Origin: Cellvibrionaceae bacterium
GTDB taxonomy: Bacteria > Pseudomonadota > Gammaproteobacteria > Pseudomonadales > Cellvibrionaceae
Length of the DNA stretch: 64,000 bases
Reading direction: 5' to 3'
NCBI GenBank assembly: GCA_021151525.1
Contig: JAGKXD010000005.1
Location: 24,820 to 88,819, forward strand
Each line of letters begins with the position of its first letter. Position 1 is the stretch's first letter. The translations under genes and the position numbers were made by a program. The notes under the pieces were generated by a model. The model was not told the DNA's origin. It made no database searches and worked only from the letters and a program-made list of their open reading frames with translations. This document shows positions 28,518 to 35,976 of this stretch, in pieces.

Positions 28518-28958
28518 TTACAAACTCGCTAAAGTTAAACCATTGCTATTGAGGTAGGTCAACATAGACTCTGGAGAGCTAAATGATTTCACTTGCAAAT
28601 CAGAAGAATTCAAATTGACTGCAAGGCCAGTTTTCTTCGCGACCAATTCACTTAAGGCTTTTTTATCAAGCTTGCCATTAGGTGTTACAGATTTAATCTC
28701 ATCGGGACTCAAGCTACTGTGTTTACCGTGCGGTAAATAAATAGTGCCGTTATTGAAATCCACTGCAAATGCAACTACACCGGGAATAAAGAAAAACAAC
28801 AATCCAATTGCATCCGCTACCGCAACTATCGGATCTATAGAGCCGCTTTTTGCGCCCTTACGTTCAGGATAAAACACGGTGCCACAAGCAGTAAGCTCTA
28901 ACACCATTACCAAGGTTAAGCTCACAGCAACTGTTCTAGCTAACATTTTTGCGACCAT
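28518..28958 (-). CDS. YceK/YidQ-like lipoprotein
   Basis: The 146-residue product has a lipoprotein signal ending LTAC with the lipidated Cys at 25, followed by Gly-Thr. The next stretch (SGSIDPIVAVADAIGLLFFF-PGVVAFAVDFNNGTIYLP) resembles YceK/YidQ-type (DUF1375-like) outer-membrane lipoproteins, whose function is unknown. The C-terminal half looks like a separate small domain (residues 95-146). It is monocistronic, with the shared terminator downstream. The family assignment is by eye. Confidence 0.75.
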   Translation of the reverse strand: MVAKMLARTVAVSLTLVMVLELTACGTVFYPERKGAKSGSIDPIVAVADAIGLLFFFIPGVVAFAVDFNNGTIYLPHGKHSSLSPDEIKSVTPNGKLDKKALSELVAKKTGLAVNLNSSDLQVKSFSSPESMLTYLNSNGLTLASL

Positions 28959-29139
28959 AAATAGATCCTCTTAGTGATAAATTAATGAAGCTTAAAACCT
29001 AGAGGTTTAAAGCGCCAAGCCAAGTGAAGTCTGCCCTATTATAGCGCTGGAAAAACGGCAATATTTGGCATTTTGAGTAGGAAATTCACCATTAAATCTA
29101 TATAGTCGCGCCTATTAACACCTGCACACCGGATCGCTT

Positions 29140-29613
29140 ATGAACGATGAAGAATTTGAGCTTTTTTTAACCAGCGCCAATGCTGAGCTTAAAGAAAAAC
29201 AGGCGCACTTGACAGCCACATACGGTTTTGGAAGCCATAAGCGTTGGATGTTTGAAAACGACAACGCCAAATTACAGTTTTTCAATCAGGATGATCAACT
29301 CGTTATAGAAGCTGAAATAATTGACATAGGCAGTTACTCACCCGCAGCAAGTACCTGGAAGTGGGCTTGGGCTTATGAATCCATTAATCCTGTGCTTAAA
29401 GCAGATTCAATTCGAATTAAGGAATTGGAAGAGATCACCGATCTGGTTATATTTGGTGAAAAAGAACCCGTTGAAGCCGATGAATATTTAGCATGGGAAT
29501 TGGCAGCAATGGCGGTAAAACATTTGAATGCTATGGGTTGCTACCGTGCATTTTCATCTGCACGTAACGTCAATATGTTTTTTGCCATTACGGCAGTACG
29601 TGTTTTATCCTAG
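29140..29613 (+). CDS. DUF6882 protein
   Basis: The 157-residue soluble protein has the aromatic core pattern of DUF6882 (W-x-WAWA-x-ES near residues 73-80, after an IDIGSYS strand) and a helical C-terminal part. No signal peptide or catalytic motif is visible; function is unknown. It is a single gene, convergent with the NIT-like gene 36 bases away without an obvious terminator between them. Confidence 0.75.
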   Translation: MNDEEFELFLTSANAELKEKQAHLTATYGFGSHKRWMFENDNAKLQFFNQDDQLVIEAEIIDIGSYSPAASTWKWAWAYESINPVLKADSIRIKELEEITDLVIFGEKEPVEADEYLAWELAAMAVKHLNAMGCYRAFSSARNVNMFFAITAVRVLS

Positions 29614-29648
29614 CAATAACTCACCGACGACTGCTGTTGGGCTTGCAC

Positions 29649-30455
29649 TCATGTGCGATGAAATTGTATTTTTTCTACCTGCCGATCAAATTCAACTAAC
29701 ACATGCTCAATACAAGATGTTGCCAACTTAAAATAATCTGCAGGCGTAATGGTTGGTGCATCTGTAATTACCTGGGATTCAATGACTTTTAACAGTTTGC
29801 GAAAATCTTGTTGAATTGCTGCAGACCAAGATGGATTAATATTGGATTCAATTTTCACAACCAAGTGATTTAATTGAATGCGTAACACACTTGTACAATA
29901 ACCCTTGCTAACAACCCCCATACCCAAGGCTCGTGCCTGCCCAATATATTCGGCAATAAATAACAAATTGCGCCAATCAGTATCTGTTGCATCTATCAAC
30001 CCCAACTTACCTAAGTGGTGCGCGTAAGCGAGATCATCAATAAGATAAAGTAAATTTGCAATTAGAGTATTGTGTTGTTTCAAATTAACTTCAGCTTCAA
30101 GCGTTTGATAATTCGCATGGATTCGTTGCCAATGGTCAATAATACTATCCCACTTCGGATTTTCTTGAATCCACCCATCCATTGCTGATATATCAGCGAT
30201 TTCTTTTGCAGCAACAACTTCAATCCGTTTAATTTCATTGATTACTGATAAGTTACCGCTAAGAAAACCATTGGTTAAGCCACGATGCTGTTGAATATAC
30301 ATAAGCAAAGTTCGCAGGCGTTTTAAATAAGCAATGCCTGCACGAAATAAAATTTCTTCATTTTTTTTGCGTTTTAAAATTCCGTATATTGCGGTAAATA
30401 AAGCAATTCCTGGCACCACAATAAAAATAAATACAAACGAAAAAGGTAAACTCAT
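29649..30455 (-). CDS. Membrane-anchored NIT-like sensor protein, partner of the chemoreceptor
   Basis: The 268-residue product has one N-terminal membrane helix (about 5-25) and an all-helical domain. Its first helix contains LMYIQQHRGLTNGFLSG (about 51-67), similar to the L-x-x-(E/H)RG-x-(S/T) motif of nitrate/nitrite-sensing (NIT) domains. It contains no signalling module of its own. Its ATG starts one base after the stop codon of the chemoreceptor gene, so translation is coupled. I infer that it supplies the sensing domain the chemoreceptor lacks. The ligand is unproven and the fold call is by eye. Confidence 0.75.
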   Translation of the reverse strand: MSLPFSFVFIFIVVPGIALFTAIYGILKRKKNEEILFRAGIAYLKRLRTLLMYIQQHRGLTNGFLSGNLSVINEIKRIEVVAAKEIADISAMDGWIQENPKWDSIIDHWQRIHANYQTLEAEVNLKQHNTLIANLLYLIDDLAYAHHLGKLGLIDATDTDWRNLLFIAEYIGQARALGMGVVSKGYCTSVLRIQLNHLVVKIESNINPSWSAAIQQDFRKLLKVIESQVITDAPTITPADYFKLATSCIEHVLVEFDRQVEKIQFHRT

Positions 30456-30456
30456 T

Positions 30457-31593
30457 TTATAACTCCGCTTGGCGAGTTAAACGGTGTAAATGCTCGGCAA
30501 TTTCTGCAGCCTGCCCCGCTCTTTGGCTGTTATCATGCGCGTGGTTAGCAACAGTTTCTACGTGACCAGAAATTTCCCTTACGGCTACGCTTTGTTGCGA
30601 TGCAGCCACTGCAATCGCATCGACCAACACAAATACTTCATGAGTTCGCGCTGAAATATCTTTTAGGGCTGCATCCGCATGCTTCACACTACTTTGGCAA
30701 TAGGTTGTTTTATCCATTACCGAGGTCATACTCATTAACACTTGTTGCATGTTAGCTTGAACTTTTGCAATGCTCGTGGATATTTCAGTTGCCGACCCTT
30801 GACTACGTTTTGCCAAGCTACGCACCTCATCTGCAACAACCGCAAAACCTCGACCATATTCTCCCGCTCGCGCGGCTTCAATGGCTGCGTTGAGCGCAAG
30901 TAAATTTGTTTGCTCGGCGATTTCACTAATTATGCGCGACATGCTTGTGACTGATTGCATAAGTTCATCCAGCGTTGTTATGCGCCGTTCAGTGTCTTTA
31001 GCGAGCTCAGCTACCTGGGTAACCTCACTATTTGCTTCCTGCAATGCATTGCTTCCTTTTTCGGTCAGGTGCAATGCTTCTGTAGCGCGATCACGCGTAG
31101 CGCTAATGCGTTTAGCAATATCCTCCAGGCAATAACTCATTTCAGTAATCGCCGCTGCGCTGGAAGTCGTTGCTGCCGATTGATTGGCTGCACTTTCTGA
31201 ATACTGTCGAGCATTTGCAGCGAGTTCAGCGGAGGAAAATGCCATTTCTTTTAAGGCATCGCGATTAGCATCTAGAGTGCGATGATAAGGCTTTAAGATT
31301 TCATGAAGAGGTTCGCGCAAAGGAAACAGGAAACCATTTACATAGCTTTTCCACTCCAGATTTTTTTTATCTCCCAAATACGCAAGATACATATGCAAAC
31401 CACGCACATCATCAAGCAGCGACACCAAGGTACAACCGCCGAGCAAAATTAAAAATAAATAATTTGCTTGCATGAGTATTTGAGAAAAGCCGCTAATCTC
31501 TAAAATGAACAGACTGCAAGTCAATAGGGCAAGAAGCACCAATATTCGCCCAAGCCCAAAGATTAGTAACGCCTGTTTAATGCTTACCCACAT
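30457..31593 (-). CDS. Methyl-accepting chemotaxis protein without periplasmic sensor
   Basis: The 378-residue product has two membrane helices (about 9-31 and 43-60) separated by a loop too short for a ligand domain, no recognisable HAMP, and a cytoplasmic signalling domain. The hairpin tip (EIAEQTNLLALNAAIEAARA, then GEYGRGFAVVADEVRSLAKRS, about 224-264) is the conserved CheA/CheW contact. The ATG at 31593 has a strong AGAGG ribosome binding site at good spacing. A longer frame reaches 31680, but the extra 29 residues look non-coding. It is tightly coupled to the NIT-like gene downstream. Confidence 0.93.
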   Translation of the reverse strand: MWVSIKQALLIFGLGRILVLLALLTCSLFILEISGFSQILMQANYLFLILLGGCTLVSLLDDVRGLHMYLAYLGDKKNLEWKSYVNGFLFPLREPLHEILKPYHRTLDANRDALKEMAFSSAELAANARQYSESAANQSAATTSSAAAITEMSYCLEDIAKRISATRDRATEALHLTEKGSNALQEANSEVTQVAELAKDTERRITTLDELMQSVTSMSRIISEIAEQTNLLALNAAIEAARAGEYGRGFAVVADEVRSLAKRSQGSATEISTSIAKVQANMQQVLMSMTSVMDKTTYCQSSVKHADAALKDISARTHEVFVLVDAIAVAASQQSVAVREISGHVETVANHAHDNSQRAGQAAEIAEHLHRLTRQAEL

Positions 31594-31905
31594 ATTGCCT
31601 CTCTTGAACGTGATACTGCGCTTGCTTACTTTAAGAAAGTTGAACTCATCCTTAGTAAACGCCCGAAAAGAACTCGCCAATTTGTTAGTGATGCAAATAA
31701 CGAATTATTTCAGCACCTTTTTCAAGCGCCGCAGCCTCTATTTGGATCACCAACTTAAAACAATTGTAGTTTTTTGGTGCATACAACTTCTTAAGTTGCA
31801 TTAAATTAATACATAAGTATTAACTTCAACATTCATGCCATTGAGCTGGATTATGGAGGGATAAAATAATTTATATTTTTTTGATTTTTAGTCGAACTGT
31901 GCTTA
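31594..31905. other. Intergenic region upstream of the chemoreceptor
   Basis: About 310 bases lie between the pseudouridine synthase and chemoreceptor genes, both on the minus strand. The only structure is a short hairpin CAACTT-CTT-AAGTTG (31784-31798) and AT-rich DNA. I see no gene and no clear sigma-28 promoter here. Confidence 0.5.
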
Positions 31906-32601
31906 TCAAATACGTGGCCAAGTTAACGACCAGGGGGAAAGAAACGCTTGTAGAGCAAGCTGGAACTCAGGAGATTTGAAATACTCACCTTCACGAGGCA
32001 TTTCAGTAAAGCGATAGTCTTGGCCCAGCAGGGAAAAGCCAATGCTATAAGCATGCAAATAGACACGATCTATAGTTTCACACGCCGAAGCATCTGCATA
32101 AAGCGCATCACCCAATATAGGCGCGCCAATACTTTTTAAAGCTACTCGAATTTGATGCGTCTTGCCCGTATGAGGCTTAACAATAAAAAGACGCACGCCC
32201 TCACCTGCAGAAGCACTAAAAAATTGAGTAATAGCCGGATTATCGAAAGACGGTAATAATTTCCACGCACCGCGCCGCGCTGACGCCATATCACCTTTTA
32301 TTAGCCCCTGCTTTTTTTTAGGTTTTTTTGCGCTAAGCGCTAAATAGTATTTTTCAATTTGGCGATTTTTAAACTGATCAACTAGTTCCTGATTTGCGGC
32401 TGCCGTTTTTGCCATAACCAACAAACCTGAAGTCACTTTATCTAAGCGATGCACCGGATAAAGCTCAGACAATCGTTCTGTTTGTTTAACCGTTTCAAAT
32501 AAACCTTGCCCGCCATCATCACTATGAAAGCTAGTATTTGGCTTTTTATAGATAATTAAAAAATGCTCGTTGCTTTCTATTAATTCATAAACATCATTCA
32601 T
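31906..32601 (-). CDS. RluA-family pseudouridine synthase (TIGR01621 type)
   Basis: The 231-residue enzyme isomerises a uridine in RNA; the exact site is unknown. The catalytic Asp is Asp54 in HRLDKVTSGLLV, and PHTGKTHQIRVALKSIGAPILGD is the second conserved RluA motif. There is no S4 domain, fitting the short TIGR01621 group. The ATG at 32601 gives the compact start MNDVYELIES; a 12-residue extension to 32637 is possible and neither start has a strong ribosome binding site. Confidence 0.9.
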   Translation of the reverse strand: MNDVYELIESNEHFLIIYKKPNTSFHSDDGGQGLFETVKQTERLSELYPVHRLDKVTSGLLVMAKTAAANQELVDQFKNRQIEKYYLALSAKKPKKKQGLIKGDMASARRGAWKLLPSFDNPAITQFFSASAGEGVRLFIVKPHTGKTHQIRVALKSIGAPILGDALYADASACETIDRVYLHAYSIGFSLLGQDYRFTEMPREGEYFKSPEFQLALQAFLSPWSLTWPRI

Positions 32602-32726
32602 AAATATTTCATCTATTAAGTAGCCTTGTTGCAGCATAAAAAACTAAGCCAATACTCGCCAATATAAATCTGCTAACTATAATAAGGACAAGTGTCCGCA
32701 GTGTTGCACAGTAAAGGGTAACCCCC

Positions 32727-32751
32727 AAGGGCATTCATCTCAATGCCCCTT
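32727..32751. other. Stem-loop in a divergent intergenic region
   Basis: GGGCATT (32729-32735) pairs with AATGCCC (32742-32748), extended by AA/CTT with one bulge. It lies between the divergent pseudouridine synthase and acyltransferase genes (gap 32602-32900). There is no T-run, so it could be a regulatory hairpin; its role is unknown. Confidence 0.4.
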
Positions 32752-32900
32752 AAATCCTGACTGTGAAGTTCAAGGATTTACCTAACCACTGCAACCTGCG
32801 GATACCCTATTATTCTCGTATTTATCCGCACTTTAAAATATCCCCACCCAATGCACATTATAAATTTATAATACGTAATTATTTTCTATTAATTAACTTT

Positions 32901-33545
32901 ATGACTGACATCAACTCCGAATCATTAAAACCTAATGTTGAATTTTATCGCACCCAACATAAACTCCGCTTAAGTTATATGCCTTGGCTTTATGCCGAAC
33001 TAAAGCCTGCTCACAAAGCGTGGGCAAACGAATGGCAACTTGAAATACAAACATATCTGCAAAAAGTAGAAACTATTCAGATTGGTAAAAATTGTTTTAT
33101 CGCTCCCGAAGCCAAACTTTTCGCAGAACCGGGCCGCCCCATTATTATTGGCGATGACTCTTACATAGCGGCTGATGCCGTTATTCATGGTCCTGTAACC
33201 TTGGGCAAAAACGTTTCAATTAACCATCACGTCACCATGGATGGCGGCAGCAAGGGTATTCACATCGGCAACAATGTTCGCATTGCAGCTTACTGCCAAT
33301 TGTACGCCTTTAATCACGGCATGCTGCCGGATAGATTGGTATCTGAACAACCCATTCAGTCTCGCGGGATTTATATTGGGGATGATGTATGGCTGGGCGC
33401 TAACGTTGGCATTGTTGACGGCATTAGTATTGGTGATCACGCAGTCGTAGGTATGGGCAGTCAAGTTACGCGCGATGTTGATACTTTTAAAATTGTTGCC
33501 GGAAACCCAATTCAGGTTATTGGCGACAGGCGAGATAAAAAATAA
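32901..33545 (+). CDS. Hexapeptide-repeat acyltransferase
   Basis: The 214-residue product is a left-handed beta-helix acyltransferase: repeated I-G-x-N/D hexapeptides run from about residue 50 (IQIGKNCFIAPEAKLF) to 200, with SINHHVTMDGG and the catalytic-type His in YAFNHGM. It probably transfers an acetyl group to a sugar or similar acceptor; the substrate is unknown. The frame is open back to 32763, but the stretch before MTDINSES is AT-rich and not protein-like, so I use the ATG at 32901 although no ribosome binding site is visible. Confidence 0.87.
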   Translation: MTDINSESLKPNVEFYRTQHKLRLSYMPWLYAELKPAHKAWANEWQLEIQTYLQKVETIQIGKNCFIAPEAKLFAEPGRPIIIGDDSYIAADAVIHGPVTLGKNVSINHHVTMDGGSKGIHIGNNVRIAAYCQLYAFNHGMLPDRLVSEQPIQSRGIYIGDDVWLGANVGIVDGISIGDHAVVGMGSQVTRDVDTFKIVAGNPIQVIGDRRDKK

Positions 33546-33600
33546 TCGCTTTAAAAGGATTGCGGCTTCTTATGCCACTCCAGTAGAATGCGCGCACTTC

Positions 33601-33780
33601 TCTCGGGGGAGTAATCTGCCAGTTTTTGAAAAATTACTGGCGCTATTGTCAACAAACTTGCTCATATAGCATGGCAATAGCGTCCAACTGAATTGTTGGA
33701 TTGATGAGACCTGAGACATAGCTACCGCCACTGGCGGGACGGTTGCTATGTCTCTGGTTTAGAAATCCCGCCCGGATCTT
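33601..33780 (+). promoter_or_regulatory. Manganese riboswitch (yybP-ykoY type) with expression platform
   Basis: The aptamer has the consensus GGGGAGTA box (33605-33612), GTCAACA (33648-33654) and TGAGACC (33705-33711). P1 forms between TCTCGGG (33601-33607) and CCTGAGA (33710-33716). A competing hairpin GAGACATAGC/GCTATGTCTC (33713-33722 with 33745-33754) shares the 3' strand of P1. GGCGGGA (33733-33739) can also pair with TCCCGCC (33766-33772), right beside the GGAT ribosome binding site. This suggests translational control of the UPF0016 gene, switched on by Mn2+. Aptamer identity rests on consensus motifs and gene partner; the mechanism is inference. Confidence 0.93.
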
Positions 33781-34353
33781 ATGATGGAAGCCTTCCTTAG
33801 CTCTACCCTCGCAGTCGCTATCGCCGAAATTGGTGATAAAACTCAACTCCTCGCACTCTTTCTGGTCGCCAAATACGGCCGACCATACATCATCAGTCTT
33901 GGCGTACTTTTATCCACTGTGCTCAATCATGCGCTATCTGCATGGGTTGGCGCTTGGCTGGGCGATAAAATCCCCCCTCAATATATTCCCTGGATCATCA
34001 GCGCTAGCTTTCTCGCCGTCGCCATTTGGCTTTTAGTGCCCGATAAAGAAGACGATGATATGGGCAAATTCAGCCAATATGGCCCTTTAGTTGCCACATG
34101 CATCCTGTTCTTTTTGGCAGAAATTGGCGATAAAACCCAGATCGCAACGGTTATTCTAGCCGCCCAATATCAAACCCAAGTTCTCTGGGTTGTCGCTGGA
34201 ACCACCTTGGGCATGCTGATCGCCAATGTTCCGGTAATTTTCGCGGGTAAATGGCTTATGCAACGTATTCCGCTCACGCTCGCACACAGATGTGCCTTTG
34301 TATTGTTTTTGGCGCTAGCAGTCATAACGCTCGCAAAAGCTTATCTCAGTTAA
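33781..34353 (+). CDS. mneA: UPF0016/GDT1-family Mn2+ exporter (MneA-like)
   Basis: Members of this family (yeast Gdt1, human TMEM165, Vibrio MneA) move Mn2+ or Ca2+ across membranes; the bacterial ones export manganese. The 190-residue product has two repeats of three membrane helices, each with the signature E-x-G-D-K-T: AEIGDKTQ from Glu16 and from Glu114. The Mn-type riboswitch directly upstream supports the role in manganese homeostasis. The start may be the ATG at 33781 or at 33784; GGAT upstream fits either. Confidence 0.94.
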   Translation: MMEAFLSSTLAVAIAEIGDKTQLLALFLVAKYGRPYIISLGVLLSTVLNHALSAWVGAWLGDKIPPQYIPWIISASFLAVAIWLLVPDKEDDDMGKFSQYGPLVATCILFFLAEIGDKTQIATVILAAQYQTQVLWVVAGTTLGMLIANVPVIFAGKWLMQRIPLTLAHRCAFVLFLALAVITLAKAYLS

Positions 34354-34368
34354 CGATTTAGCAACCCT

Positions 34369-34405
34369 CAGATATTGATTGCTAGCTATAGGCAGTCAAT
34401 ATCTG
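34369..34405 (+). terminator. Stem-loop after the Mn exporter gene
   Basis: A 14-base arm (CAGATATTGATTGC) pairs with GCAGTCAATATCTG, with one G-T pair and a 9-base loop. It lies 15 bases after the stop codon. The U-run is missing, so termination may be weak or the hairpin may protect the mRNA end. Confidence 0.5.
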
Positions 34406-34419
34406 TACTATGCGCGTCC

Positions 34420-34441
34420 CGACGCTCCTAGGTCAGCGTCG
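34420..34441 (+). promoter_or_regulatory. Hairpin in the rhlE leader
   Basis: CGACGCT (34420-34426) pairs with AGCGTCG (34435-34441) and is followed by a pyrimidine-rich stretch. A second small hairpin TTGGC-ACTTC-GCCAA follows near 34460-34475. They may be leader structures for the helicase or an extra terminator. Confidence 0.4.
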
Positions 34442-34536
34442 CCTTTCTCTTTCTGGTTATTGGCACTTCGCCAACTAGAATCTCTTGCTCGCCAGACCTA
34501 TCCCCACTGCGGGAGGCCGAGCTACAGGAAAACACT

Positions 34537-35916
34537 ATGTCATTTGCTAATCTCGGCTTAAATGCCGAAATTCTTCGTGCTATTGCTGAAGAAGGCTATA
34601 GCACGCCAACACCAATCCAAACCCAAGCCATCCCCGCTGTTCTTAAGGGCGGCGATATACTCGCTGGAGCACAAACGGGTACTGGTAAAACGGCAGGCTT
34701 TACCCTGCCCCTGTTACAAAAACTGAGTGCAACGCCTAAAGCCGTTAGCGGCCGTCGCCCAGTGCGCGCATTAATTCTCACCCCAACCCGCGAGCTCGCC
34801 GCACAAGTTTTTGAAAGCGTGCGCACTTACGGAAAATATTTGCCATTACGCTCTACCGTTGTTTTCGGTGGTGTAAGTGCCAATCCACAAATGATGAAGC
34901 TGCGCGGCGGCGTAGATATTCTGGTTGCAACCCCCGGCCGCTTGCTGGATTTGGTTCAACAAAACGCAGTGGTATTAAAAGAAGTGGAAGTGCTGGTGCT
35001 CGATGAGGCAGACCGCATGCTCGATATGGGTTTTATTCACGACATTAAACGCGTTTTAGCACTACTGCCAAAGCAACGTCAAAATTTATTGTTCTCTGCA
35101 ACTTTCTCCAATGAGATTAAAGATCTTGCCGATAAATTATTAAATAAACCCACACTGATTGAAGTGGCGCGTCGTAATACTGCCAGCGAACGCATCGAGC
35201 AAACCGTTCACCCCGTTGATCGCAATCGCAAGCGCGAATTGTTAACACATTTAATTAAGCAAGGTGATTGGCAACAAGTATTAATTTTTACGCGCACCAA
35301 ACACGGCGCCAATAAATTAACCGAGCAATTATCAACGGATGGAATTAGCGCAGCAGCCATTCACGGCAACAAAAGCCAAGGCGCTCGAACTAAAGCTTTA
35401 GATGATTTCAAAAAAGGCGCTATTCGCGCTCTGGTTGCTACCGATATTGCTGCACGCGGAATTGATATTGACCAATTGCCTCACGTAGTGAATTACGAAC
35501 TGCCAAACGTACCTGAAGATTATGTACACCGTATTGGTCGTACCGGCCGCGCAGAGAGTGAAGGCGTTGCAGTTTCGTTGGTATGCGTTGATGAAGATAA
35601 ATTTTTACGCGATATCGAAAAATTAATTAAGCGCGATATTCCAAAAGAAGTTATCACCGGTTTCGAACCAGACCCAAGTATTAAGCCAGAACCGATTGTA
35701 TTGGGCCGCAGCATGACGATTGGCCGCAACAATGGTGGTGGGAATGGTGGCGGAAATAACGGTGGTGCTCGCAGACCTGCACTGGGTGCAAAACCAAAAC
35801 CTAAAACAGCAAGCAACAATGGCAAGCCAAATGGTGGCGGCAATTCCTCTGCAAAAAAACCACAAGGGGCAACACGCAGAAGCAAACCTAAAAAGCCGGT
35901 TATTAAAATCGGTTAA
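34537..35916 (+). CDS. rhlE: DEAD-box RNA helicase, RhlE type
   Basis: The helicase unwinds structured RNA in ribosome assembly or RNA decay. The 459-residue product has the full motif set: Q motif with PTPIQTQAIP, motif I AQTGTGKT (about 48-55), PTRELA, TPGR, motif II DEAD (LVLDEADRMLDMGF), SAT, ARGIDI and the terminal HRIGRTGR. The last 65 residues are a Gly/Asn-rich basic tail ending in a Lys/Arg cluster, typical of RNA-binding tails in RhlE. It is monocistronic, between a structured leader and a strong terminator. Confidence 0.94.
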   Translation: MSFANLGLNAEILRAIAEEGYSTPTPIQTQAIPAVLKGGDILAGAQTGTGKTAGFTLPLLQKLSATPKAVSGRRPVRALILTPTRELAAQVFESVRTYGKYLPLRSTVVFGGVSANPQMMKLRGGVDILVATPGRLLDLVQQNAVVLKEVEVLVLDEADRMLDMGFIHDIKRVLALLPKQRQNLLFSATFSNEIKDLADKLLNKPTLIEVARRNTASERIEQTVHPVDRNRKRELLTHLIKQGDWQQVLIFTRTKHGANKLTEQLSTDGISAAAIHGNKSQGARTKALDDFKKGAIRALVATDIAARGIDIDQLPHVVNYELPNVPEDYVHRIGRTGRAESEGVAVSLVCVDEDKFLRDIEKLIKRDIPKEVITGFEPDPSIKPEPIVLGRSMTIGRNNGGGNGGGNNGGARRPALGAKPKPKTASNNGKPNGGGNSSAKKPQGATRRSKPKKPVIKIG

Positions 35917-35923
35917 TACAAAT

Positions 35924-35954
35924 AAAAAAACCGCTATTTATTAGCGGTTTTTTT
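35924..35954. terminator. Bidirectional terminator between rhlE and fleQ
   Basis: ACCGCTA-TTTAT-TAGCGGT is flanked by seven A residues on the left and seven T residues on the right. It is efficient in both directions on sequence grounds. Confidence 0.93.
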
Positions 35955-35976
35955 ATGGGCTTCATTTTTCGAGAGC

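Noticed and set aside
32763..32900. N-terminal extension of the hexapeptide acyltransferase from a GTG
   Set aside because: The added 46 residues are AT-rich leader without family likeness and start inside non-coding sequence.
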